Assembly: GCF_003205295.1 (NCBI RefSeq)
Contig: NZ_QJRP01000039.1
Span: forward strand, 1 to 38,758
Origin: Pseudomonas mosselii
GTDB lineage: Bacteria; Pseudomonadota; Gammaproteobacteria; Pseudomonadales; Pseudomonadaceae
Length of the DNA: 38,758 nucleotides
Reading direction: 5' to 3'
Part shown: positions 1 through 7,868 of the stretch, piece by piece
Layout: each line of letters begins with the position of its first letter
Position numbering within the stretch: position 1 is the stretch's first letter
Program-made: the position numbers and the translations under genes
The notes under the pieces: generated by a model
The model's input: only the letters and a program-made list of their open reading frames with translations
What the model was told of the DNA's origin: nothing
Databases searched by the model: none

Positions 1-166
1 GAGGACCGCGCTGCAGGGCCCATCCTGGGCCCCAGCGCTTGACGGGCATCCATGCCCGTCACCTCCCTGCGCAAGGCCTGCGTTCGGCCTCCTGAAGTCG
101 CGAAGTTACGGGCGGCGCCTGGGCTGAAGCAGCTGTCGCTAGCGGGCTATGGCGCTAGACTCCTGA

Positions 167-229
<63 letters not shown>

Positions 230-300
230 CCGGAAATAGGGCGTAATGGGGATTGCGTCCAGACCGCCCGGCGGGTCTGCCGCCAGCCCCGAGACTCGGT

Positions 301-306
301 TATACT
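301..306 (+). promoter_or_regulatory. Possible -10 element of prfB
   Basis: TATACT lies about 40 bp before the prfB ATG and matches five of six positions of the sigma-70 -10 consensus. No good -35 is present 17 bp upstream, so this is a weak promoter prediction. Confidence 0.35.
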
Positions 307-346
307 CGCGGGCTTTTCACCGAATTCGCACGAGAGCTGCCCGCCC

Positions 347-1442
347 ATGGAAATCCAACCGATCCTGAACACCATCAAGGACCTCACCGAGCGTTCCCAG
401 TCCATTCGGGGGTATCTTTGACTACGATCACAAACATGATCGTCTGGTCGAAGTAAACCGCGAGCTGGAAGACGCCGCTGTCTGGAACAAGCCCGAGTAC
501 GCCCAGGCCCTGGGCCGCGAGCGCGCCATGCTGGCGCAGGTAGTCGAGACCCTCGATAAACTGTCCAACGGCCTGATCGACTGCAAGGACCTGCTCGACA
601 TGGCTGTCGAGGAGGGCGATGAAGGCGCTGTCAGCGATGTCGAGACCGAGCTGCAAGGGCTTGAGGAATCCCTCGCCCAGCTCGAGTTCCGTCGCATGTT
701 CAGCGGCGAGATGGACCCGAACAACGCCTACCTGGATATCCAGGCCGGCTCCGGCGGCACCGAGGCCCAGGACTGGGCCAACATCCTGCTGCGCATGTAC
801 CTGCGCTGGGCCGACAAGCGCGGCTTCGACGCCACCATCATCGAACTGTCCGAGGGCGAAGTCGCCGGCATCAAGGGCGCCACCGTGCACATCAAGGGCG
901 AGTACGCCTTCGGCTGGCTGCGCACCGAGATCGGCGTGCACCGCCTGGTGCGCAAGAGCCCGTTCGACTCCGGCGCCCGTCGCCACACCTCGTTCTCGGC
1001 GGTGTTCGTCTCGCCCGAGATCGACGACAAGGTCGAGATCGAGATCAACCCGTCCGACCTGCGCATCGACACCTACCGCTCCTCCGGTGCCGGGGGTCAG
1101 CACGTCAACACCACCGACTCGGCGGTGCGTATCACCCACGTGCCGACCAACACCGTGGTGGCCTGCCAGAACGAACGCTCCCAGCACGCCAACAAGGACA
1201 CCGCCATGAAAATGCTGCGGGCCAAGTTGTACGAGCTGGAAATGCAGAAGCGCAACGCCGCTTCGCAGGCGCTGGAAGACAGCAAGTCGGACATCGGCTG
1301 GGGCCACCAGATCCGCTCCTACGTGCTGGACGACTCGCGTATCAAGGACCTGCGTACCGGCGTCGAGCGCAGCGACTGCCAGAAGGTCCTGGACGGCGAC
1401 CTCGACCAGTACCTGGAAGCGAGCCTCAAGCAGGGGCTGTAA
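347..1442 (+). CDS. prfB: Peptide chain release factor 2 (programmed +1 frameshift)
   Basis: RF2 recognises UGA and UAA stop codons in the ribosomal A site and triggers peptide release. The reading frame starts at ATG 347, runs 24 codons to an in-frame TGA at 419-421, then continues in the +1 frame after skipping T419: join(347..418,420..1442), 364 aa, the normal RF2 length. The shifted product shows the stop-recognition tripeptide SPF (in RKSPFDSG) and the catalytic GGQ loop (GAGGQHVNT). The recoding site CGG GGG TAT CTT TGA C matches the classic bacterial prfB site, with a Shine-Dalgarno-like GGGGG before CTT and a TGA-C context. Expression is therefore autoregulated: low RF2 favours the shift. 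lysS follows 93 bp downstream, the usual prfB-lysS order. A gene caller that ignores recoding would start at 528 and lose about 60 residues. Confidence 0.98.
405..422 (+). promoter_or_regulatory. prfB +1 programmed frameshift site
   Basis: The codons are CGG GGG TAT CTT TGA followed by C. The G-run (408-412) acts as an internal Shine-Dalgarno-like element, CTT is the slippery P-site codon and TGA-C is a poor terminator. The peptidyl-tRNA re-pairs on TTT and translation resumes at GAC (420). This is the same arrangement as in E. coli prfB. Confidence 0.96.
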
Positions 1443-1457
1443 ACCTTTCACCACCGC

Positions 1458-1487
1458 CGCGATACGAGGCCCAGGGCCCGTATCGCG
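1458..1487 (+). other. Hairpin between prfB and lysS
   Basis: Perfect 9-bp arms CGCGATACG (1458-1466) and CGTATCGCG (1479-1487) enclose a loop that can itself pair (GGCCC/GGGCC). No T-run follows, so it is not a standard intrinsic terminator. It may mark an mRNA processing or stability boundary between the two genes. Confidence 0.55.
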
Positions 1488-1535
1488 TGCCCTGCCCGAC
1501 AGGGGCAACGAACACCTGATGGAAAGAATGACGAC

Positions 1536-3038
1536 ATGAGCGACCTCAAGACCGAAGCGCAAGACCTGCAACAGGAAGAAAACGCCCTGATCGCCCTGCG
1601 CAAGGAAAAACTTGCCGCCGAGCGCGCCAAGGGCAATGCCTTCCCCAACGACTTCCGCCGCGACAGCTACTGCAACGACCTGCAGAAGCAGTACGTGGAC
1701 AAGACCAAGGAAGAGCTGGAAGCAGCCGCCATTCCGGTCAAGGTCGCCGGTCGCATCATGCTCAACCGTGGCTCGTTCATGGTCATCCAGGACATGACCG
1801 GCCGCATCCAGGTCTACGTCAACCGCAAGACCCTGCCGGAAGAGACCCTGGCCGCGGTCAAGACCTGGGACCTGGGCGACATCATCAGCGCCGAAGGTAC
1901 CCTGGCCCGCTCCGGCAAGGGTGACCTGTACGTCGAGATGACCAACGTGCGCCTGCTGACCAAGTCGCTGCGCCCGCTGCCGGACAAGCACCATGGCCTG
2001 ACTGACACCGAGCAGCGCTACCGCCAGCGCTACGTCGACCTGATGGTCAACGAGGAAACCCGCCACACCTTCCGTGTGCGTTCGCAGGTGATTTCGCACA
2101 TCCGCAAGTTCCTCATCGAGCGCGACTTCCTCGAAGTCGAAACCCCGATGCTGCAGACCATCCCCGGCGGCGCCGCGGCCAAGCCGTTCGAAACCCACCA
2201 CAACGCCCTGGACATGGCCATGTTCCTGCGTATCGCGCCGGAGCTGTACCTCAAGCGCCTGGTGGTCGGTGGCTTCGAGAAAGTGTTCGAGATCAACCGC
2301 AACTTCCGTAACGAAGGCGTTTCGACTCGTCACAACCCTGAATTCACCATGCTCGAGTTCTACCAGGCCTACGCCGACTACCGCGACAACATGGACCTCA
2401 CCGAGGAACTGTTCCGCGAGCTGGCGCAGCTGGTGCTGGGCAGCACCGATGTGCCGTACGGCGACAAGGTGTTCCACTTCGGCGAGCCGTTCGTGCGCCT
2501 GTCGGTGTTCGACTCGATCCTCAAGTACAACCCGCAGCTCACCGCCGCCGACCTGCAGGACGTCGACCGTGCTCGCGAGATCGCCAAGAAAGCCGGCGCC
2601 AAGGTGCTCGGCCACGAAGGCCTGGGCAAGCTGCAGGTGATGATTTTCGAAGAGCTGGTCGAGCACAAGCTGGAACAGCCGCACTTCATCACCGAGTACC
2701 CGTTCGAAGTGTCGCCGCTGGCCCGTCGCAACGACGACAACCCGGCCGTGACCGACCGCTTCGAGCTGTTCATCGGTGGCCGCGAGATCGCCAACGCCTA
2801 CTCCGAGCTCAACGATGCCGAAGACCAGGCCGAGCGCTTCCTGGCCCAGGTGGCCGAGAAAGACGCGGGTGACGACGAGGCCATGCACTACGACGCCGAC
2901 TTCGTCCGCGCCCTGGAGTACGGCATGCCGCCGACCGCCGGTGAAGGCATCGGCATCGACCGCCTGGTGATGCTGCTGACCAACTCGCCGTCGATCCGCG
3001 ACGTGATCCTGTTCCCGCACATGCGTCCACAGGCCTGA
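1536..3038 (+). CDS. lysS: Lysyl-tRNA synthetase, class II
   Basis: Charges tRNA-Lys with lysine in the cytoplasm. The 500-aa product has the class II layout: an N-terminal OB-fold anticodon-binding domain (about residues 60-170), then the catalytic core with motif 1 (FLEVETPML), motif 2 (FRNEGVSTRHNPEFTMLE) and motif 3 (GIGIDRLVM) near the C-terminus. Length matches the family (about 500-505 aa). ATG 1536 is preceded by GGAAAGAATGACGAC, with a weak GGAAAG ribosome-binding site. It follows prfB, probably as an operon, and ends just before an intrinsic terminator. Nothing is unusual. Confidence 0.98.
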   Translation: MSDLKTEAQDLQQEENALIALRKEKLAAERAKGNAFPNDFRRDSYCNDLQKQYVDKTKEELEAAAIPVKVAGRIMLNRGSFMVIQDMTGRIQVYVNRKTLPEETLAAVKTWDLGDIISAEGTLARSGKGDLYVEMTNVRLLTKSLRPLPDKHHGLTDTEQRYRQRYVDLMVNEETRHTFRVRSQVISHIRKFLIERDFLEVETPMLQTIPGGAAAKPFETHHNALDMAMFLRIAPELYLKRLVVGGFEKVFEINRNFRNEGVSTRHNPEFTMLEFYQAYADYRDNMDLTEELFRELAQLVLGSTDVPYGDKVFHFGEPFVRLSVFDSILKYNPQLTAADLQDVDRAREIAKKAGAKVLGHEGLGKLQVMIFEELVEHKLEQPHFITEYPFEVSPLARRNDDNPAVTDRFELFIGGREIANAYSELNDAEDQAERFLAQVAEKDAGDDEAMHYDADFVRALEYGMPPTAGEGIGIDRLVMLLTNSPSIRDVILFPHMRPQA

Positions 3039-3050
3039 GCGATCTGAACA

Positions 3051-3075
3051 AGCCGCCTTTCGAGGCGGCTTTTTC
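3051..3075 (+). terminator. Intrinsic terminator of prfB-lysS
   Basis: Arms AGCCGCC (3051-3057) and GGCGGCT (3064-3070) with loop TTTCGA are followed by TTTTC. It lies 13 bp after the lysS stop codon. Confidence 0.93.
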
Positions 3076-3100
3076 ATGCCTGAAGCTCTATGTTGTTTGT

Positions 3101-3184
3101 GCCGGCCCCTTCGCGGGTAAACCCGCTCCCACAGGGGCGTCGCACATAACCTGTGGGAGCGGGTTTACCCGCGAAGAGGTCGGC
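3101..3184. repeat. Inverted REP pair (P. putida type)
   Basis: Two convergent copies of the roughly 35-bp P. putida REP sequence (core GCGGGTAAACCCGCTCCCAC), at 3101-3135 and 3150-3184, separated by 14 bp. They form a REPIN-like large hairpin between the lysS terminator and the TetR gene. Confidence 0.92.
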
Positions 3185-3216
3185 ACCGGTAACCCACTGT
3201 TCATGAGGTACCTCCA

Positions 3217-3933
3217 GTGACCCCCGCAATGCCCCACCAGGGCGCCGCCGGCATCGCCACCGCCGTCGCCGAGAGCGTGCAGTACCAGGGCCGCAAGACC
3301 GCCCGCCAGGGCAGCGAGCAGCGCCGCCAGCAGATCCTCGACGCTGCCATGCGCATTGTCGTGCGCGATGGCGTACGCGGCGTGCGCCACCGCGCCGTGG
3401 CCGCCGAGGCCGCTGTACCGTTGTCGGCCACCACCTACTACTTCAAGGACATCCAGGACCTGCTGGCCGATACCTTCGCCCAGTACGTCGAACGCAGCGC
3501 GGCCTACATGGCCAAGCTCTGGACCAACACCGAAGGCGTGCTGCGCCAGTTGCTGGCCCAGGGCGACGGCAGCCCCGAGGCTCGGGCACACCTGGCTGAT
3601 GAAGTGGCGCGCATGCTCGCCGACTATGTCCTGCGCCAATTGAATAATCGCCGCGACTTCCTCATGGCCGAGCAAGGCTTCCGTCAAGAGGCCCTGCTGT
3701 GCCCGCGCCTGGCCGAACTGGTGCAGGCTCACGAGCAGATCCTGCTGCATGGCGCGCGGCAGATTCTGCAGGTGGTCGGCTCGCGCCAGCCCGAGCAGGA
3801 TGCCCAGATGTTGACGGCGATAATCGAGCAGATGGAATATCAGGGCCTGCTCAAGGATGCGAATGCGCAGGCCGATGAGCAGATGCTCGCTATCCTTGTC
3901 CGATACCTGCAAATGGTGCTGGCCTCGGCCTGA
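3217..3933 (+). CDS. TetR-family transcriptional regulator
   Basis: The 238-aa product has a TetR N-terminal helix-turn-helix at about residues 28-75 (QILDAAMRIVVRDGVRGVRHRAVAAEA, then the recognition helix and the YYFKD signature) and a helical C-terminal ligand/dimer domain of unknown specificity. GTG 3217 is preferred because GAGGT lies 8 bp upstream; ATG 3229 is an in-frame alternative. The lipoprotein gene at 3963 begins 29 bp downstream with its own AAGGAG, so the two are probably cotranscribed, and a role in envelope or lipid stress is possible but unproven. P. aeruginosa has a TetR gene in the same place after lysS (from memory). Confidence 0.9.
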   Translation: MTPAMPHQGAAGIATAVAESVQYQGRKTARQGSEQRRQQILDAAMRIVVRDGVRGVRHRAVAAEAAVPLSATTYYFKDIQDLLADTFAQYVERSAAYMAKLWTNTEGVLRQLLAQGDGSPEARAHLADEVARMLADYVLRQLNNRRDFLMAEQGFRQEALLCPRLAELVQAHEQILLHGARQILQVVGSRQPEQDAQMLTAIIEQMEYQGLLKDANAQADEQMLAILVRYLQMVLASA

Positions 3934-3962
3934 GTGGCGAACGACTTTTCAAGGAGAACCTG

Positions 3963-4511
3963 ATGAAAGCCTGGCGTGTGGTGTTGTTGACCTTGTCATT
4001 CCTCCTGCTGGGCGGTTGTCTGGTGACGTTCGACGAACCGCTGCCGGGCAACCAGCCAGCGCCGAAGGCCCTGCTCGGGCAGTGGAGCAGCAAGGATGCC
4101 TGGGGCCAGCCGCTTAAGCTGAGCATCAGCCGCGCCGGCGGCAATACCTACAAGGCGGTGGCCCGTGCCCAGGGCAAGGCCCCCGAGGAATATGCCTTCA
4201 CCGTGGCCCGGCACGGCAACCGCTGGTATCTGTCGGCCGGGGTGCCCAAGCGCCTGGGCGGCAACTTCCTGATCGGTGGCTTCGAGGTGATCGACGGCAA
4301 GCAGCTGGTGGTCTACAACCTCGATGTCGAGCAGGTGCAGCAGGCTGTCGCCAAGAAAGAACTGAGCGGACGCAATACCGAAGTGCCGGAAGATAACGGC
4401 GAGGGCGTGCTGATCGACAGCCCGACCGAGCGGGTGCTGGCGTACCTGGATGATCCCGCCAACTCCGATCTGTTCGTCGAGGTGGCGCGCTTCCAGCGTT
4501 CCGGCAAATAG
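3963..4511 (+). CDS. Putative lipoprotein, function unknown
   Basis: The 182-aa product has a signal peptide ending in lipobox LLGGC with Cys19 as the lipidation site. The mature part has no domain I recognise. It has a central stretch like a small beta-barrel (AFTVARHGNRWYLSAG) and a C-terminal part that is probably helical. The +2 residue is Leu, with no obvious inner-membrane retention signal, so outer-membrane attachment is plausible. AAGGAG lies 7 bp before ATG 3963. It probably shares a transcript with the upstream TetR gene and is followed by a REP hairpin that may end or protect the message. Confidence 0.85.
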   Translation: MKAWRVVLLTLSFLLLGGCLVTFDEPLPGNQPAPKALLGQWSSKDAWGQPLKLSISRAGGNTYKAVARAQGKAPEEYAFTVARHGNRWYLSAGVPKRLGGNFLIGGFEVIDGKQLVVYNLDVEQVQQAVAKKELSGRNTEVPEDNGEGVLIDSPTERVLAYLDDPANSDLFVEVARFQRSGK

Positions 4512-4522
4512 CAGTGAGCATA

Positions 4523-4584
4523 CCGGCCTCATCGCGGGGCATGCCCGCTCCTACCTGTGGGAGCGGGTTTGCCCCGCGATGAGG
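4523..4584. repeat. Tight inverted REP pair
   Basis: Near-perfect inverted arms (4527-4554 and 4557-4584; core CCTCATCGCGGGGC...GCCCCGCGATGAGG) are separated by only 2 bp. This is a variant of the P. putida REP family, with GGGC in place of the GGTAAAC stretch. The right arm ends 8 bp before the ribosome-binding site of the next gene, so it could affect translation initiation or mRNA 5' stability. Confidence 0.88.
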
Positions 4585-4603
4585 CTTTAAGAAGGAGTCC
4601 CGC

Positions 4604-5881
4604 GTGGACGAGTACCAGCAGACCATACGCACGTTGTCCGACCGCATCGTCGCCACTCAGACCCCGATCCGCGTGCTCGACGCGGTGAAGTGGGACGACG
4701 GCATCCGCCAGGGCTTTCTCAAGGCCAAGGGCAAGGAGCCACCGGCGGTGGACCGTGCCTACTACCAGAACCGCCCGCTGTCGTTCGACTCCAGCGCGGT
4801 GAAGGCCGAGTTCCAGAGCATCGAGCGCGACATCACCCGGCAACTGGGCCAGTTCAACCCGGTCGGGCAGATCATGCGGCGTATGTGCAAGGAATACCGC
4901 ATGGTGGTGCGCATGCTCGAGGCACGCGGCACCGAGGACTTCGGGCTGATTTCCCAGGAGCTCTACGGCGCCGCCTCCGACGCCTTCCACGCCGGTGATC
5001 CGACCCTGGCCGACCTGGGCCTGATGCTCTCGGACTACCTGAACAACATCGACGGTCGCGGCGACCTGAAGGACGAACCGAAGAACCTTACCGCCAAGGA
5101 AGCGGTGGCGATCCTCCAGCGTCGCCTGAACAAGGTGTTCGGCGAGGCCGAGGAGACCATCCGCGTGTTCGAGTCCGACGGCATCGTCGCCGACGCCGCG
5201 GCCGGCGCCGACTACATCAAGGTGCGCGCCGACGCGATGTTCAACAGCCGCGACGTGCGCGCCCTGGAAGTGCATGAAGGCCTGGTGCACGTCGGCACCA
5301 CCCTCAACGGCCTGAACCAGCCAATCTGCACCTTCCTGGCCAAGGGCCCGCCCTCGTCGACGGTGACCCAGGAGGGCCTGGCCATCCTCATGGAAGTGAT
5401 CGCCTTCGCTTCCTACCCCAGCCGCCTGCGCAAGCTCACCAACCGTACCCGCGCCATCCACATGGTGGAGGAGGGTGCCGACTTCCTGCAGGTCTTCGAG
5501 TTCTTTCGCGGCCAGGGCTTCGAGATGGGGCAGAGCTACAGCAACGCCAGCCGGGTGTTCCGTGGCTCGGTGCCCAACGGCCTGCCATTCACCAAGGACT
5601 TGTCCTACCTCAAGGGCTTCATCATGGTTTACAACTACATTCAGTTGGCCGTGAAGAAGGGCAAGCTCGAGCAGATCCCCTTGCTGTTCTGCGGCAAGAC
5701 CACCCTGGAAGACATGCGCACGCTGCGCCAGCTGGTCGAGGAGGGACTGGTCGAGCCACCCAAGTACCTGCCTGAGCAGTTCCGCGACCTCAACGCGCTG
5801 TCGGCCTGGATGTGCTTCTCCAACTTCCTCAACCACCTGAGCCTGGACCGTATTGAAGCCGACTACGCGAACATTCTCTGA
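4604..5881 (+). CDS. DUF1704 / QEGLA-motif protein, putative zinc metallopeptidase
   Basis: The 425-aa product belongs to the DUF1704 family, named in bacteria 'flavohemoglobin expression-modulating QEGLA motif protein'. Seen directly: HEGLVH at residues 224-229 (an HExxxH pattern) and TQEGLA with Glu257 downstream. From established knowledge, the eukaryotic members (MATCAP, a tubulin detyrosinase) use an HExxxH motif plus a downstream Glu to bind zinc. I infer that the bacterial protein is a metallopeptidase, probably a carboxypeptidase-like enzyme, with unknown substrate. No signal peptide is visible, so it should be cytoplasmic. GTG 4604 is supported by AAGGAG 6 bp upstream. The 3' end overlaps the next gene by 29 bp, indicating translational coupling. 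Confidence 0.88.
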   Translation: MDEYQQTIRTLSDRIVATQTPIRVLDAVKWDDGIRQGFLKAKGKEPPAVDRAYYQNRPLSFDSSAVKAEFQSIERDITRQLGQFNPVGQIMRRMCKEYRMVVRMLEARGTEDFGLISQELYGAASDAFHAGDPTLADLGLMLSDYLNNIDGRGDLKDEPKNLTAKEAVAILQRRLNKVFGEAEETIRVFESDGIVADAAAGADYIKVRADAMFNSRDVRALEVHEGLVHVGTTLNGLNQPICTFLAKGPPSSTVTQEGLAILMEVIAFASYPSRLRKLTNRTRAIHMVEEGADFLQVFEFFRGQGFEMGQSYSNASRVFRGSVPNGLPFTKDLSYLKGFIMVYNYIQLAVKKGKLEQIPLLFCGKTTLEDMRTLRQLVEEGLVEPPKYLPEQFRDLNALSAWMCFSNFLNHLSLDRIEADYANIL

Positions 5882-6776
5882 CGCTTGCCGTCATCTCGCC
5901 TTCGGCCTTGGGCTGCTGCTGTTGGGCGGTTGCAGCAGCCTGCTGTTCTATCCCGAGCCCGGCCAGCCGTTCACCCCGGAAAAGGCCCACCTGCAGTACC
6001 AGGAGCTGACCCTCACCGCCGCTGACGGCACGCGCCTGCACGGCTGGTGGCTGCCCGTGCCGCAAGGTGCAGAGGTCAAGGGCACGGTGCTGCACCTGCA
6101 TGGCAATGGCGGCAACTTGGCCTGGCATCTGGGTGGCAGCTACTGGCTGCCGAAAGCGGGCTACCAGGTGCTGATGATCGACTATCGCGGCTATGGGCTG
6201 TCCCAGGGCAAGCCGACATTGCCTGAAGTCTATGGTGACATCGGCGCGGCGCTGGACTGGCTCGACAAGGCGCCCCAAGCCAAGGGCAGGCCGCTGGTGC
6301 TGCTGGGCCAGAGCCTCGGCGGGGCCATGGCCATCCACTACCTGGCCCAGCACCCCGAGCAGCGCCGACGCTTCAGCGCCCTGGTGTTCGATGGCGTGCC
6401 GGCCAGCTACCGGGCGGTGGGGCGTTACGCCCTGAGTACTTCGTGGATGACCTGGCCACTGCAGGTGCCGCTGTCGTGGCTGGTGCCGGACAACGACAGC
6501 GCGATCAACTCGATCGCCCGCCTGGATAGCCCGCCGAAGCTGTTTTTCCACAGCATCGATGACAACCTCGTGCCGTTGGACAACGGTCTGCGCCTGTACC
6601 GCCAGGCGCCGCCGCCCCGTGTGCTGCAACTGACCCGGGGCGACCATGTGCAGACCTTTGCCGACCCGACCTGGCGTCAGGTGATGCTGCGCTTCCTGGA
6701 AGACCCCACCCATTTCAACGGCCTGCGCCGCCTGGCCGAAGTCCCTAACTACCCTGATGAGAAGAGCCCGCAATGA
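5853..6776 (+). CDS. Alpha/beta-hydrolase lipoprotein (serine hydrolase)
   Basis: The 307-aa product is a putative membrane-anchored serine hydrolase of the BEM46/S33-like alpha/beta-hydrolase type. It has lipobox LLGGC with Cys27, the oxyanion region HLHGNGGN, the nucleophile elbow GQSLGG with Ser154, and plausible acid and base residues in SIDDNLVP and RGDHVQTF. The reading frame is open only from 5841 and TTG 5853 is the only usual start codon before the signal peptide. That start lies inside the DUF1704 gene, so translation is probably coupled to it. The stop overlaps the ATG of the next gene (ATGA), making a three-gene transcript. Substrate is unknown. Confidence 0.88.
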   Translation: MKPTTRTFSDACRHLAFGLGLLLLGGCSSLLFYPEPGQPFTPEKAHLQYQELTLTAADGTRLHGWWLPVPQGAEVKGTVLHLHGNGGNLAWHLGGSYWLPKAGYQVLMIDYRGYGLSQGKPTLPEVYGDIGAALDWLDKAPQAKGRPLVLLGQSLGGAMAIHYLAQHPEQRRRFSALVFDGVPASYRAVGRYALSTSWMTWPLQVPLSWLVPDNDSAINSIARLDSPPKLFFHSIDDNLVPLDNGLRLYRQAPPPRVLQLTRGDHVQTFADPTWRQVMLRFLEDPTHFNGLRRLAEVPNYPDEKSPQ

Positions 6777-7099
6777 GTGAAGAACGCAACGCCATCCCGC
6801 TGATCCTGACCGGCGTCGGCAGCATCATCGTGACGGTGGGAGCCCTCTGGTATTACGGCTACCTGCATTTCGCCAAACCCGAGGATGCGCTGTTGTTGCA
6901 GGATTTCACCATGCTCAAGACCATTCCGGGGGAAGACTACAAGGTCTCGCTGACGCCAGCGCCACAGGTGGCACAGTGCATCGATGGCGTGCTGGTGCTG
7001 TTCGACACCGAGCAGAAGGGCCTGACCGGGGTGCTGGTGGACAACCGCAAGCGCGCGGTGCGCTGCATGGGGCAGGAGACGCCGCAGCAGGTGCAGTGA
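6773..7099 (+). CDS. Small membrane-anchored hypothetical protein
   Basis: The 108-aa product has one transmembrane helix at about residues 8-30 (IPLILTGVGSIIVTVGALWYYGY) and a soluble C-terminal part with two cysteines (QCIDG and RCMG), possibly a periplasmic disulfide pair. The family is not one I can name. The start ATG 6773 overlaps the stop of the hydrolase gene (ATGA), so translation is coupled. It is the last gene of the DUF1704 operon, and a palindromic element follows 31 bp later. Confidence 0.82.
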   Translation: MSEERNAIPLILTGVGSIIVTVGALWYYGYLHFAKPEDALLLQDFTMLKTIPGEDYKVSLTPAPQVAQCIDGVLVLFDTEQKGLTGVLVDNRKRAVRCMGQETPQQVQ

Positions 7100-7130
7100 A
7101 TGATGGGGCTGCTGCAATGCGGCCCGATTA

Positions 7131-7270
7131 GGCTCTGTACGAAATGTATCTGCACTCGCCCATACTGCGTTGAAACGGGGCTCGGAATGCTCATGTACTC
7201 CAGTACACTCCGCTTCCTCCCCCCGTTTCGCCTTGTCTGGCCTTCGCGCAGACACATTTCGTACAGACCC
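7131..7270. mobile_element. 140-bp palindromic MITE-like element flanked by TA
   Basis: The ends are inverted repeats: GGCTCTGTACGAAATGT at the left and, reading inward from the right end, GGGTCTGTACGAAATGT. TA dinucleotides at 7129-7130 and 7271-7272 flank the element. The whole unit is an imperfect palindrome centred exactly at 7200/7201 (GTACT-CC-AGTAC), and both arms share GAAACGGGG. There is no coding capacity. The TA duplication and terminal inverted repeats fit a miniature element mobilised by an IS630/mariner-type transposase; that assignment is inferred. Confidence 0.7.
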
Positions 7271-7580
7271 TAGTCCAATCGCGCACTGGCGACTGAATAG
7301 ACATCGCATCTTTCACGTTTGCCGATCGCGATGACAAGTACTAGCACGCGCTGATCAATCACCTGGTAGACCAAGCGGTAGCCGGCTGATCTCAATTTGA
7401 TCTTGTAGCAATCAGCCATGTTATTGAGCCGGTCTTTTTCAACTCTGGGTTGAGCCAGTCGAGCCTTGAGTTTCTTGGCAAGCTGCAGCCGCAATCGAGC
7501 TTGCGATACTCCTTCTGCGCTCGTGAATCAAACTCAAGGTTGTAGCTTGCTGTCGCGCTCTGCGTCGGCGATGAGCTCAT
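7270..7580 (-). pseudogene. Frameshifted RelE/ParE-type toxin
   Basis: Two overlapping frames together make a RelE-superfamily (StbE-like) toxin. The N-terminal part YNLEFDSRAQKEYRKLD is in the frame opening at 7580. The C-terminal part LRLQLAKKLKARLAQPRVEKDRL, then CYKIKLRSAGYRLVYQV and IAIGKRERCDVY, is in the frame closing at 7270. The junction lies near 7498 (minus strand AAGCTCGATTGCGGCTG), where bases are missing (1 modulo 3), most likely a short deletion of a few codons plus one base. No classical slippery sequence is seen, so I read it as a broken gene. The TAG stop (7272-7270) runs into the flanking TA and the last base of the adjacent MITE-like element. The 5' end overlaps the antitoxin gene. 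Confidence 0.78.
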
Positions 7581-7818
7581 CGATATCCACCTTCACGGTA
7601 GGCCCGCCAAGTCGCTGGCGTACCAGTTCGGCCAGTTGGATATCGTCAATCAGATCCATCATCGCCTCGTAGCGCTCTGGTGGTACTGCGTAGAAGGCGG
7701 GCTCGTTCCGATTGAGGATCACCACGGTTTCACCGTGCGCTTCGCGAATGGTGCCCATTGGGTCTTTCTTGAGGTCGGTGATGGATGCTGCCAGATCGGC
7801 GAGGACAGGGTACGTCAT
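7534..7818 (-). CDS. Phd/YefM-family antitoxin (StbD-like)
   Basis: The 94-aa product has the Phd/YefM fold: N-terminal DNA-binding part (SITDLKKDPMGTIREAHGETVVILNRNEPAFYAVPPERYEAMMD, residues 12-55) and an acidic C-terminal tail that would wrap the toxin. It would neutralise the RelE-type toxin encoded just downstream and repress its own promoter. The coding sequence is intact although the partner toxin is frameshifted, so this may now be an orphan antitoxin. A sigma-70-like promoter overlapped by direct repeats lies upstream (7869-7908). The module has visibly lower G+C than its neighbours, consistent with acquisition. Confidence 0.88.
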   Translation of the reverse strand: MTYPVLADLAASITDLKKDPMGTIREAHGETVVILNRNEPAFYAVPPERYEAMMDLIDDIQLAELVRQRLGGPTVKVDIDELIADAERDSKLQP

Positions 7819-7868
7819 AGTTGTATCGACCCATTTATCGAGAAGGATGGCTGCCTCACTTTAGTGCT

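Noticed and set aside
1..42. Confident 3' end of wspR
   Set aside because: A 13-codon open frame cannot be identified; synteny from memory alone is not enough.
384..3077. Long minus-strand open frame (897 codons) opposite prfB and lysS
   Set aside because: It is the antisense shadow of two well-conserved genes in GC-rich DNA; composition is Val/Gly/His/Leu-rich with no recognisable domain.
7270..7580. Programmed frameshift producing an active toxin
   Set aside because: The junction has no slippery heptamer or stimulatory signal, and residues expected in RelE homologues are missing there; a deletion is simpler.
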